DNA of 64,000 nt from Pandoraea commovens (GTDB lineage: Bacteria > Pseudomonadota > Gammaproteobacteria > Burkholderiales > Burkholderiaceae), in contig NZ_CABPSA010000001.1 of assembly GCF_902459615.1 (NCBI RefSeq), positions 558,001 through 622,000 of the forward strand. Direction: 5' to 3'. The stretch's first letter is position 1. The number at the start of each line of letters is the position of its first letter. The translations under genes and the position numbers were made by a program. Positions 33,395-41,452 of this stretch are shown here, one piece after another. The notes beneath the pieces were generated by a model, which worked only from the letters and a program-made list of their open reading frames with translations, ran no database searches and had not been told where the DNA came from.

Positions 33395-34527
33395 AGCGAC
33401 CTCCCGCTCGAACGCACCACGATCACGAGGAAGAACGGAATGCCGACGAGCGCCGTTACGATGCCCACAGGAATGATCACCCCGGGCAGCAGTGTCTTCG
33501 ACGCGATAGACGCAAGCGACATGACCAGCGCGCCGACGATCACGCAGCCGGGCAGATAGAAGCGATGGTCTTCACCGAAGATGCCACGCGCGATGTGGGG
33601 TGCGACCAGCCCGACAAAGCCGATGGTGCCGACGAAGGACACCGTCAGCGCCGAGAGCAACGACACGCGCATGAGTGTGACAAGCCGCAGGCGCGCCACA
33701 CGAATCCCGAAGCTCGCTGCGCGGTCTTCACCGAGTCGCAGCGCCGTCATCGCCCACGACTGACGCCATGCCAGCACCGCCATGATCACGAGCACCCCGC
33801 CCAGCACGCGTACCTGTGTCCAGTCGCTGCGCGTGAGGCTGCCCAGCGTCCAGAACACGAGACCTTGCAAGGCGTCCTCGGTGGCGACGAACTGCATCAG
33901 CGAGACGAGCGCATGGAAGACGAAAACGAGAGCGATGCCCATGAGCACCACGCCCGAAGTCGGCAGACCGCGCCAGCGCGCCACACCATCGAGCACCAGC
34001 GCGGAAATCAGCGCGAAGATGAAAGCGTTCACGGGCACGACCCACACGTCCGGCACACCGGGCACATGCAGGTTGAGCACAATGGCCAGCGCCGCGCCGA
34101 AGGCGGCCGCCGCCGACACGCCCAGCGTGTACGGACTGGCGAGCGGATTGTCGAGGATCGTCTGCATCTCGCCTCCGGCCAGACCCAGCGCACCACCGAC
34201 AAGCACCGCCATGAGGGCGTAAGGCAGACGAATCTGCCAGACGATGACCTGCGCATCGGGGCTTGCGGTCGCAGGCGACACGATCGTTCGCCACAGATCG
34301 CGCCAGCCTAGCGCCGACGGCCCGTGTGTGAAGTCCAGCGCCAACGCGAGCACGATCAGCGCCGCCAGCGCAACGAGCCAGAGGGCACGGCGCAGGTTCA
34401 ACCGGCGATAACCACTCGCCACCCCCGCGTGCAAAACATCTTCTGCCGCCAGCTTCGCCGACGGGTCACCCGGCAGCGCGCGCCCTGATGCGCGGGACAG
34501 ATCCGCCACTTCTCCGGCAAGACTCAC
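33391..34527 (-). CDS. FecCD-family iron-siderophore ABC permease
   Basis: This 378-residue inner-membrane permease has about ten helices after a 45-residue cytoplasmic N-terminus. Family motifs are 'RLPYALMAVLVGGALGLAGGEMQTILDNPLASPYTLGVS' and 'FVGTIGFVGLVAPHIAR' (the EAA-like coupling loop region). Only one permease gene is present, so it should act as a homodimer. Start and stop overlap both neighbours by 4 bp, giving a tightly coupled binding protein - permease - ATPase operon. Confidence 0.94.
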   Translation of the reverse strand: MSLAGEVADLSRASGRALPGDPSAKLAAEDVLHAGVASGYRRLNLRRALWLVALAALIVLALALDFTHGPSALGWRDLWRTIVSPATASPDAQVIVWQIRLPYALMAVLVGGALGLAGGEMQTILDNPLASPYTLGVSAAAAFGAALAIVLNLHVPGVPDVWVVPVNAFIFALISALVLDGVARWRGLPTSGVVLMGIALVFVFHALVSLMQFVATEDALQGLVFWTLGSLTRSDWTQVRVLGGVLVIMAVLAWRQSWAMTALRLGEDRAASFGIRVARLRLVTLMRVSLLSALTVSFVGTIGFVGLVAPHIARGIFGEDHRFYLPGCVIVGALVMSLASIASKTLLPGVIIPVGIVTALVGIPFFLVIVVRSSGRSL

Positions 34528-35687
34528 GGCTTATCTCCGTCGGTCCAGTAAGTGCCGTTGAACGGCACCGCGAGGAAGCGCTTGTGAATCTCGGCAAACG
34601 TCGCGTTCGCATCGATCTGTTTGAAGCGGCCCGGATAGAACCAGTTGAGCATCGCTTCGACGGCCACAATGTTGTACGGCGAGTCGTAGAAGTTGTGCCA
34701 GAGCCCGTGCGTGCGGCCCTCGCGCACCGCTTTGATCGACGCAATGCCCGGCGACTTCACGAAGGCATTCAACGAGTCGCGCGCATCGCGCGCCGACGTC
34801 TCGGCCCCCACGTGAATACGCAACTGATTGGCATTGCCGCGCGTGCCGGTCGCAATATAGACGTCCGGCCGGGACGCAATCACATGCTCGATGTTCAGGT
34901 CGCCGATTACGCCGGGCAGCAAGTCACGTGCAATATTCACACCGCCCGCCGCGTCGACGAACTCGCCGATGCTGCCGTTGCCGACCGTGTGGCAGCAACC
35001 GGGCCAGACGCCCGCGAGCATCTGTACGAAGACCTTCGGACGTTCGTTCGCCGCAATCGTCGCCACGGCATCGCGCACGGTCTTCAGATGCGATTCGTAG
35101 AGCGAGATGTAAGCGTCGGCCTGCGCTTCGCGGTGCATGGCTTTGCCCATCAGCCGCAGACTCGGCACCGTGTCTTCAAGCGGCTTCTGACGAAAGTCCA
35201 CGAAGATCACCGGCACACCGGCGGCGGCGAACTCCTTGACCAGCGCGTTGTGCCGCCCGGGGCCGTGACCGCCGATGCTGAAGATGGCGAGGTCCGGCTT
35301 GAGTGCCAGCGCCTTCTCCGCGCTGACCGTCGCTTCCGACGACTGGCCGATCTTCGGAATGGTGTCGATCTTCGGGAATATCTTTTCGTACTGCTGCCAC
35401 GTCTGCGGGTCGAGCGATTGCAGCTCGCCCTGCCAGCCGACGATACGCGCAAGCGGCTGCTTGCCTTCCAGCAACGCCACGGCATATAGCAGTCGGCCCT
35501 CGCCGAGCAGAATCCGGTCGACGTGATCAGGCAACGTGACTTGCCGTCCGGCCATATCGGTGACAGTTTCGCCCGCATGGGCCGGGGTGACGACCGCCGA
35601 TGCGGTCATGGCCGCAAGCGTTGTCGACAGTACAACGCTCGCCGCGCACGCAGCGCGTCTGACAGTCTGAGAGAAAAACATCCGCAT
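34524..35687 (-). CDS. Periplasmic iron-siderophore binding protein
   Basis: This 387-residue protein has a Sec signal peptide (cleavage near TPAHA-GE, residue about 43-44 from ATG 35687) and the two-lobed class III binding fold: 'TVTDMAGRQVTLPDHVDRILLGEG' at the start, 'LKPDLAIFSIGGHG', 'VIFVDFRQKP' and 'DVYIATGTRG'. Several in-frame ATGs exist (35681, 35687, 35705, 35720, 35726); those at and beyond 35720 overlap the Fur-box-like repeat and are less likely. A CC pair occurs in 'VWPGCCHTVGNG'. It delivers the ferric siderophore to the FecCD permease. First gene of the iron operon. Confidence 0.9.
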   Translation of the reverse strand: MRMFFSQTVRRAACAASVVLSTTLAAMTASAVVTPAHAGETVTDMAGRQVTLPDHVDRILLGEGRLLYAVALLEGKQPLARIVGWQGELQSLDPQTWQQYEKIFPKIDTIPKIGQSSEATVSAEKALALKPDLAIFSIGGHGPGRHNALVKEFAAAGVPVIFVDFRQKPLEDTVPSLRLMGKAMHREAQADAYISLYESHLKTVRDAVATIAANERPKVFVQMLAGVWPGCCHTVGNGSIGEFVDAAGGVNIARDLLPGVIGDLNIEHVIASRPDVYIATGTRGNANQLRIHVGAETSARDARDSLNAFVKSPGIASIKAVREGRTHGLWHNFYDSPYNIVAVEAMLNWFYPGRFKQIDANATFAEIHKRFLAVPFNGTYWTDGDKP

Positions 35688-35717
35688 CACAGTGACATCC
35701 AACATAGAATCAAGAAC

Positions 35718-35739
35718 CATTCTCATTTCCATTAGAATG
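35718..35739. promoter_or_regulatory. Fur-box-like inverted repeat upstream of iron operon
   Basis: On the plus strand CATTCT (35718-35723) and AGAATG (35734-35739) form an inverted repeat around TCATTTCCATT. On the minus strand the same stretch contains AATGAGAATGGTTCTT, close to the Fur half-site TGAGAAT-N-ATTCTCA (11 of 14 positions). It lies directly before the binding-protein gene, where Fur repression of an iron uptake operon is expected. Confidence 0.65.
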
Positions 35740-35772
35740 TAGCGTTGCGTTGTGTTGGCTTCGTGTTGACGG

Positions 35773-35810
35773 AATTTCGGTATGTATTGGTTTGTATTGG
35801 CGTGTATCGG
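35773..35810. repeat. 10-bp-phased direct repeats, candidate OmpR-type regulator site
   Basis: TGTATTGG (35783), TGTATTGG (35793) and TGTATCGG (35803) recur with an exact 10-bp period, with a degenerate copy AATTTCGG at 35773. This is one helical turn per unit, the arrangement bound by OmpR/PhoB-family response regulators as tandem dimers. It lies between the divergent binding-protein and response-regulator genes. Confidence 0.6.
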
Positions 35811-35873
35811 TATATGGGCGACGCTCGCAAAAGGAGCGCCCGCCGGTAGACTCCCGTTCTTTGGAATGTCCTT

Positions 35874-36731
35874 GTGATGTCGGCCGCCCCCTCTTCTACT
35901 GCTGTTTCCACTATGGCTCCCGCGCGTTCGGTTGCCCGGTTGCTGATCGTCGACGACGATCCGCAGATTCGCGACCTGCTCTCGGACTATCTGCGCGAGT
36001 CGGGTTTCGATGTCGCGACCGCCGCCGACGGCGTGCAGATGTGGGCGCAACTCGCCGCGATGCCTGCCGATGTGGTGGTGCTCGATCTGATGCTGCCGGG
36101 CGAGGATGGCTTGTCGCTTTGTCGACAGTTGCACGCCCGCGGCGACGTTTCGGTCGTAATGCTGACGTCGCGCAGCACGTTGCTCGACCGCATCGTCGGC
36201 CTCGAGGTGGGTGCCGACGATTACCTTCCCAAGCCCTTCGATCCGCGTGAGTTGCTCGCGCGCATCAAGGCGGTGTTGCGACGCGGGCCGCGTCTGCCGC
36301 TGGGCAGCGCGCAGGCGGTGACTTCCGACGGCGTGATGGCCGCACGCGCTGTGCCGGTGTCGTCGTCCCCCGCGCCGCACCCTGCCCCGCTCCAGCCTTC
36401 ACAGGCAGCGTATTTCGATTTCGACGGATGGCGGCTCGATACGCTCGCGCGCCAGCTCATTTCGCCCGAAGGCCGCGTGATCACACTGGGCGGCTCCGAT
36501 TACCGCACGTTGCAGGCCCTGGTGACGCATCCGCACCGGCCGCTCTCGCGCGACTTTCTGCTCGACTGCGCGTTCGGCCGTCATGGGGCCGCCAACGATC
36601 GCGCCATCGACGTCTGCGTGAGCCGTCTGCGCGCCCATCTCGATACGCGTGCACGGCCGTCGCCGCTGATTCGTACGGTTCGCAACGAGGGCTATATGCT
36701 CGCCGCCGATGTGGTGGCTTCGCATGTCTGA
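35874..36731 (+). CDS. OmpR-family response regulator
   Basis: This 285-residue protein starts at GTG 35874 or ATG 35877. It has a receiver domain (about 22-135) with an acidic pocket at DDD 27-29, phospho-acceptor Asp71 in 'VVVLDLMLPGEDG', Thr in 'VMLTSRS' and Lys in 'YLPKPFDPREL'. A Pro/Ala/Ser-rich linker of about 35 residues (150-185) is longer than usual. A winged-helix DNA-binding domain follows (about 188-280: 'LSRDFLLDCAFGRHGAANDRAIDVCVSRLRAHL'). It overlaps the kinase start by 8 bp. Its position divergent from an iron-siderophore operon recalls PfeRS. Confidence 0.93.
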   Translation: MMSAAPSSTAVSTMAPARSVARLLIVDDDPQIRDLLSDYLRESGFDVATAADGVQMWAQLAAMPADVVVLDLMLPGEDGLSLCRQLHARGDVSVVMLTSRSTLLDRIVGLEVGADDYLPKPFDPRELLARIKAVLRRGPRLPLGSAQAVTSDGVMAARAVPVSSSPAPHPAPLQPSQAAYFDFDGWRLDTLARQLISPEGRVITLGGSDYRTLQALVTHPHRPLSRDFLLDCAFGRHGAANDRAIDVCVSRLRAHLDTRARPSPLIRTVRNEGYMLAADVVASHV

Positions 36732-38238
36732 TGTCTCCCGTGCGCAGACTGCACCTTCGTCGTACGCTTCGCGATGGGCACGCTATGGTCGCTATCTTGG
36801 CTGGCCGAGCACGCTCTCTGGCCGCCTCGCGCTGATTCTCGTCATCGGCATGCTCGCGACGCAACTCGTCACAGGCACTGTGTGGTTCGACGCCCGGTAC
36901 GGCCGCGTGGCCGAAGTGCCGGTACGCTCGGGCGGCGCGCGCATCGCCGATGCGGTCAAATTGTTCGACGTCGTTCCGCCCGCCGAGCGCGTCGCGCTGA
37001 TGCAGCGGCTGCGCGCGACCGGTGTCGAGGTGCGCAATATCGACGCCCCCGCCGCGCAACAGCGCATGTCGCACTTCTCCGACGATCTGTTCGACAACGT
37101 CCTCACGTCGCAACTCGGTCCGATGCATCCGTTCGTCGCGCACCCGGTCGTGCTGTACGACGACACCGGCGAACCCTTGGCGCTCGCCACGCTCCTGCGC
37201 GCGCACGCGCCGACGGCGCACCTCGCCGCCGACGTGCGTCTGCAAGACGGTCAATGGATGTCGCTCGCCGTGGTGGCGGGTCAGGCCGGGCTCGATCTGC
37301 GCCCCGGTGCGGCGTTCGCGGATTACTTCGTCCGCATCTATCTCGCGCGCATTTTTGCCGTGATTCTGATCGCGGTGATCGCGGTGCGGATCGCCTTGCG
37401 TCCGCTGGCGCGCATGTCGGCGGCGGCCGACCGGCTCGGGCGCGACATTCATAGCCCGCCCCTCAATGAGAACGGCCCGGTGGAGGTGCGCCGCGCTGCA
37501 CAGACGTTCAACGCCATGCAGCATCGGCTGATCGAAGCCATGCAGGCGCGTACGGCGTTTCTCGCATCCGTCTCGCACGATCTGCGCTCGCCGCTCACAC
37601 GGCTGCGACTTCGTGCGGAAACGCTCGGCGACCCGGCGCAACGCGAGCGCTTTCGTCAGGACCTGATGGAAATGGAAGCGATGATCGCCGCGTCGCTCGA
37701 TCATGTGCGCGGCGTGCCGAGTGGCGAAGCGTTGCGCGACGTCGATATCGAAGCCCTGCTGCGCGCCGTGGCGGAAGACGCGAGAGAGACAGGCGGCGAC
37801 GTGCGGGTGCGCGACCAAAGCGCAAGCGGCACGGTACGCGGCTATCCGCGCACATTGCGACGCTGCGTGCAGAACCTTGTCGACAACGCGTTGCGCTACG
37901 CCGGTGGATGTCGGGTGTCGGCACATCTGTCGGCTCAGGGCACGCATCTGGAAATCGTAGTGGAAGATCGCGGCCCTGGCATCCCGGAGGCCGAGCTGTC
38001 GGCAGCCGTCGAGCCGTTCGTGCGCGCCGGAGTCCATCGTCAGGTCGCTGAGCAGGGACATGACGGTGTGCCCGGCGGTCCCGACGGTGCCGGTCTCGGT
38101 CTGGCCATCGCCCGCACCATCGCACAGGCACACGATGGCTCGCTGATCCTCTCGAACCGCCCCGGCGGCGGGCTGCGCGCCGAACTGCACCTGCCGGTCG
38201 CCGGTCCGGACATCGCACTCGAAACTCATACGAAATAA
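36724..38238 (+). CDS. Sensor histidine kinase
   Basis: This 504-residue protein starts at ATG 36724, inside the regulator's 3' end. It has TM1 at about residues 32-55, a periplasmic sensor of about 150 residues (55-205), TM2 at about 208-230 and HAMP. The HisKA domain has phospho-His285 in 'SVSHDLRSPLTRLRLRAE', and HATPase carries the N-box 'NLVDNALRYA', G1 'DRGPGIP' and G2 'GAGLGLAI'. The kinase domain is EnvZ/RstB-like. The sensor contains no recognisable PAS or Cache motif. Ligand unknown; adjacency suggests the siderophore or periplasmic binding-protein state. Confidence 0.93.
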   Translation: MSDVSRAQTAPSSYASRWARYGRYLGWPSTLSGRLALILVIGMLATQLVTGTVWFDARYGRVAEVPVRSGGARIADAVKLFDVVPPAERVALMQRLRATGVEVRNIDAPAAQQRMSHFSDDLFDNVLTSQLGPMHPFVAHPVVLYDDTGEPLALATLLRAHAPTAHLAADVRLQDGQWMSLAVVAGQAGLDLRPGAAFADYFVRIYLARIFAVILIAVIAVRIALRPLARMSAAADRLGRDIHSPPLNENGPVEVRRAAQTFNAMQHRLIEAMQARTAFLASVSHDLRSPLTRLRLRAETLGDPAQRERFRQDLMEMEAMIAASLDHVRGVPSGEALRDVDIEALLRAVAEDARETGGDVRVRDQSASGTVRGYPRTLRRCVQNLVDNALRYAGGCRVSAHLSAQGTHLEIVVEDRGPGIPEAELSAAVEPFVRAGVHRQVAEQGHDGVPGGPDGAGLGLAIARTIAQAHDGSLILSNRPGGGLRAELHLPVAGPDIALETHTK

Positions 38239-38248
38239 TCATAAATAT

Positions 38249-38281
38249 CAACGCAACATTCATTTCTCTTATGTTGCGTTG
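38249..38281 (+). terminator. 11-bp perfect stem-loop after the two-component operon
   Basis: CAACGCAACAT and ATGTTGCGTTG pair perfectly around an 11-nt loop. It begins 10 bp after the kinase stop and lies 89 bp before the ClC gene. No T-run follows, so it may be a Rho-dependent boundary, a protein site, or part of the ClC leader. Confidence 0.5.
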
Positions 38282-38370
38282 CGCCATACACTCCGGGTAT
38301 TCCCTGATTAACAGAGACAGGCAGGGACGAACAGGCACGTCCTGAGTATCCGGAGTTAAGGCGCAGCACG

Positions 38371-39780
38371 ATGAACACCCCGCAAGCCACGCAAATCCCA
38401 ACGCAACAGACCGGGCAACCGATCCCGCGCACGGCCATCGCACCGACTGGCCGCGAGAGCGCGCAGACGGAGGGCGTCCGAGCCACCCCGCTCGCGACGC
38501 TCGCCGTCGTCACTGTGTTGACGGGGATTGGTGCTGGCATCGGCGGCACACTGCTCGCCGCCCTGCTCCATATCGTTCAGCACCTGGCCTTCGGCTATGC
38601 CGAGGATCAGGTCTTCGGCGCGCAGAGCTTTTTGAGCGGCGTTGCGGCCGCCTCGCCCGAGCGGCGCTTTGCCGTGCTGACGGTGTGCGGCGTGGTTGCC
38701 GGTCTCGGCTGGTATGCCGTGCATCGCTACGGCGCAAAGCTCGTCTCGATCAAAGATGCGGTCGGACGCTCCCGCCCGATGCCCGTCGGCAGCACGCTCG
38801 CCCATGCCCTGTTGCAGATCGTCACGGTCGCGCTCGGCTCGCCGCTCGGGCGCGAAGTCGCGCCGCGTGAAATCGGTGCGCTCGTCGGCGACCAACTGGC
38901 GCGTCGCGCCGGGCTGTCTGCCGAACAATGCCGTCTGCTCGTCGCATGTGGCGCAGGCGCGGGACTCGCCGCCGTCTACAACGTGCCGCTCGGTGGTGCG
39001 ATCTTCGTGCTGGAAGTTCTGCTCGGTACGTTCGCCTGGCGCGCGGTGCTGCCCGCCTTTGCGACCTCGGCGATTGCCGCCGCTGTCGCATGGATCGGCA
39101 TGGGTGCGGAACAGCAGTACACGCTCCCGGCGTTCGACGTCACTGCGCCGCTCGTCGGTTGGGCGCTCGTGTGCGGCCCGCTCGTCGGGGTGGCCGCGTG
39201 GGCATTCGCGCGATTGACGGAAAGCGCCCGCGCCGCCGCACCGCGCGACTGGCGTGCGCCGGTCTTCGCACTGGCTAACTTCATGGTGCTGGGTCTGGTC
39301 ATCGCCTGGTACCCGCAATTGCCGGGCAACGGCAAGGGCCCGGCATCGCTCGCGTTCAATGGCGAACTGGTGACGGCGCTGGCATTCGTGCTGCTTGTGC
39401 TGCGCGTGCTCTTTACGTGGAGCAGTCTGCGCGCCGGGGCGGCAGGCGGTCTGCTCACACCGGGACTGGCGAACGGCGCGTTACTCGCGGTCGTGCTCGG
39501 GGGATTGTGGAATGGCGCGTTGCCGCAGGCGATGGAAGTCGCGCTCGGCGCGGCAGCCCTCATCGGGGCCACCGCCTTCCTCGCCGTGTCGATGCGCATG
39601 CCGATCACGGCCGTGGTGCTGGCGCTGGAATTCACGCACGTGAATCAGGATTTCCTCGCGCCGATGTTGCTGGCCGTAGCCGGTGCCGCCTGCACGGCAC
39701 GCTGGCTCGATCAGCGCGTGGCCACCACGAAGAGTCGCGGGAACGGCAACAGCACCGTGCCGTCGGCTAGCGCCGGATAA
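38371..39780 (+). CDS. ClC-family chloride channel/antiporter-like protein
   Basis: This 469-residue protein has about 10-12 hydrophobic segments after a 40-residue polar N-terminus. The ClC motif that holds the gating glutamate reads GSPLGREVAPREIG (GREGP in E. coli ClC): the Glu is kept but Gly-Pro is Val-Ala-Pro. The third selectivity motif reads GGLLTPGL. The 'YNVPLGGAIFVLEVLLG' segment is characteristic. Whether it is a chloride/proton antiporter or a channel of other anions cannot be read. The last 23 residues (Ser/Thr/Asn-rich) are antisense to the end of the convergent tam gene, with a 70-bp overlap. Confidence 0.85.
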   Translation: MNTPQATQIPTQQTGQPIPRTAIAPTGRESAQTEGVRATPLATLAVVTVLTGIGAGIGGTLLAALLHIVQHLAFGYAEDQVFGAQSFLSGVAAASPERRFAVLTVCGVVAGLGWYAVHRYGAKLVSIKDAVGRSRPMPVGSTLAHALLQIVTVALGSPLGREVAPREIGALVGDQLARRAGLSAEQCRLLVACGAGAGLAAVYNVPLGGAIFVLEVLLGTFAWRAVLPAFATSAIAAAVAWIGMGAEQQYTLPAFDVTAPLVGWALVCGPLVGVAAWAFARLTESARAAAPRDWRAPVFALANFMVLGLVIAWYPQLPGNGKGPASLAFNGELVTALAFVLLVLRVLFTWSSLRAGAAGGLLTPGLANGALLAVVLGGLWNGALPQAMEVALGAAALIGATAFLAVSMRMPITAVVLALEFTHVNQDFLAPMLLAVAGAACTARWLDQRVATTKSRGNGNSTVPSASAG

Positions 39781-40526
39781 GCCTTCGCGATTTCTTCCGT
39801 GTAGCGGACGAGGAACGCCTCGCGCGAGGCGTCGTCCAGCTTCGTCAGAAACGGACGCAGCGCACTGCCCTTGAACCATTCCACGACAGCCGGCGCACCG
39901 CCTGCGAGCGGATGATAGTAAGTCGTGCGCCAGATATCGACGCGCGAGCACAGGGCACGCAGCATCGGATAGTAGAACGCTGCGCCATGACGCGCGGTGC
40001 GTTCCGTGCCTTTGAGCGTCTCGGCCCAGCGCGGGTCGGCGGCGACTTCGCGCATCAGCCGGTGAGCGGGTTCGTCGAGATTGTCCGGCGTTTGCACCGC
40101 GAGCGAACCACCGGGCGCAAGACACGCGACGAGACGCGGATACAGCGTTTCGTGATCGGGCAGCCATTGCAACACGGCGTTCGCGAGAATCACATCGAAC
40201 GGACCGTCTTTCCACGCACCGATATCCGCGACGTCGAAATGAAACTGCGGCAGACGTTTGCGCGCCGCGTCGACCATATCCTGCGAACTATCCAGCCCGA
40301 GTACTTGTGCCTGCGCATAGCGCGCGGCCAGCACTTCGGTCGAGTTGCCGGGGCCGCAGCCGATATCCACGACGCGTGCCGCATCGCGGCCGGGAAGCTC
40401 GGGGATCGCGGCGACGAGATCGCGCACGGGACGCGTGCGCTCGTCTTCGAACTTGACGTACTGCGACGCCTGCCATGCCGGATTGGTCGGGGCGTGCGAG
40501 GTATTCGACGGCTGGTTTTGCGACAT
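39711..40526 (-). CDS. tam: Trans-aconitate 2-methyltransferase
   Basis: This 271-residue SAM-dependent methyltransferase has motif I VVDIGCGPGNST (about 52-63), acidic Asp at 'VLGLDSSQDMVDAAR', then 'FDVILANAVLQWLPDH'. The Tam-type C-terminal part is 'TTYYHPLAGGAPAVVEWFKGSALRPFL' with 'FLVRYTEEIAKAYP'. It methylates trans-aconitate, an inhibitor of aconitase. A 14-residue polar N-terminal extension precedes 'WQASQYVKFEDERTRP'. Its 3' end overlaps the convergent ClC gene by 70 bp. Confidence 0.92.
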   Translation of the reverse strand: MSQNQPSNTSHAPTNPAWQASQYVKFEDERTRPVRDLVAAIPELPGRDAARVVDIGCGPGNSTEVLAARYAQAQVLGLDSSQDMVDAARKRLPQFHFDVADIGAWKDGPFDVILANAVLQWLPDHETLYPRLVACLAPGGSLAVQTPDNLDEPAHRLMREVAADPRWAETLKGTERTARHGAAFYYPMLRALCSRVDIWRTTYYHPLAGGAPAVVEWFKGSALRPFLTKLDDASREAFLVRYTEEIAKAYPALADGTVLLPFPRLFVVATR

Positions 40527-40570
40527 GAATCACTCCATCGGGGGGCTATCGATCAACAGCCGTCACGATA

Positions 40571-41452
40571 TCAGGTCGCCGCCTGCAACGCTTCCACGAA
40601 GACACGCAGATGCGACGGCTCTGCGTCGGTGATCGCCCAGTACGTCATGCCACTGCGTCGCCAGCGGGCGATCGCATAGCCGTCGCTACCGGTGATCATG
40701 GGCGCAGCGGACGCCTTGTCGCGTGACGGAAACACGTAGACATCGATCGGATGCTTGTCGGTGTGGTAGACGAGCACGGACACCGTGCGACCGCCGACGT
40801 AGTCCAGACGTCCGCCTGCGAGCGGGAATCCCTTGTCCGCCAGATCGACGACCGGCGGTGCGTAGTCGAGGCGTCCGTTGAACCACGGCTTGACCGTATG
40901 CTGGTCCGTCGAGATCACGTCGATCGGATGCTGCGACAACAGCGCGCGCACATGGCTCGACACGATCTCCTGCGGCTGCAAGCCAGTCTGAGCGGCCGGT
41001 TCCGGCGCCTGCGGGGGTGCAGGCGGACGCGCCACCAGCAACGCCATCGCCACCGCCAGCCCACCAAGGATCGCACCACCCGCGCCACCGAACAGCCACG
41101 GCGCAAGACTCGGCCCCCATGCGGCTTCCACGCCATTGGACCTGACCGGTTTCGCGGGTCTGGTTTCCTGCTTCGCTTCCTGTTTCACGTTCTGCTTCAC
41201 ATCTTGGATCGGCTCGCGCTGAACGTCGGAAGCAGACGATGCGCTCACCGTCTCCTGTGCGACGACATGACGCTCGGCGTTCGCCAACTCGTCGCGCAGC
41301 CGTTCACGCAACGCTTGCGGCGCTTTATGCTGTAACGAGCCGTCGCGCAGCATCTTGCCCAGCGTGGTTGTTTCGCTTGTCGTCGGCGGGTCTTTGGGGT
41401 CGTCGTGCATGTCGTCACGCTCATTGTCTTGCTCATTGTCTCGCTTACTCAT
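40571..41452 (-). CDS. Membrane-anchored anti-sigma factor
   Basis: This 293-residue protein has an acidic cytoplasmic N-terminus, a helix 'LRERLRDELANAERH', a Gln/Lys-rich linker (about 80-105), one transmembrane helix at about 118-142 and a periplasmic C-terminal domain of about 150 residues ('IDVISTDQHTVKPWFNGRLDYAPPVVDLADKGFPLAGGRLDYVGGRTVSVLVY'). That periplasmic domain is the kind found in FecR-independent anti-sigma factors of Burkholderiales. No zinc HxxxCxxC ZAS motif is visible, so it is not a redox-sensing ZAS type. It overlaps the sigma gene by 8 bp; it should sequester that sigma factor. Confidence 0.85.
   Translation of the reverse strand: MSKRDNEQDNERDDMHDDPKDPPTTSETTTLGKMLRDGSLQHKAPQALRERLRDELANAERHVVAQETVSASSASDVQREPIQDVKQNVKQEAKQETRPAKPVRSNGVEAAWGPSLAPWLFGGAGGAILGGLAVAMALLVARPPAPPQAPEPAAQTGLQPQEIVSSHVRALLSQHPIDVISTDQHTVKPWFNGRLDYAPPVVDLADKGFPLAGGRLDYVGGRTVSVLVYHTDKHPIDVYVFPSRDKASAAPMITGSDGYAIARWRRSGMTYWAITDAEPSHLRVFVEALQAAT

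Noticed and set aside
36481-38229. 582-codon frame antisense to the sensor kinase
   Set aside because: Shadow of the kinase coding sequence; Arg/His/Gln-rich without recognisable motifs.
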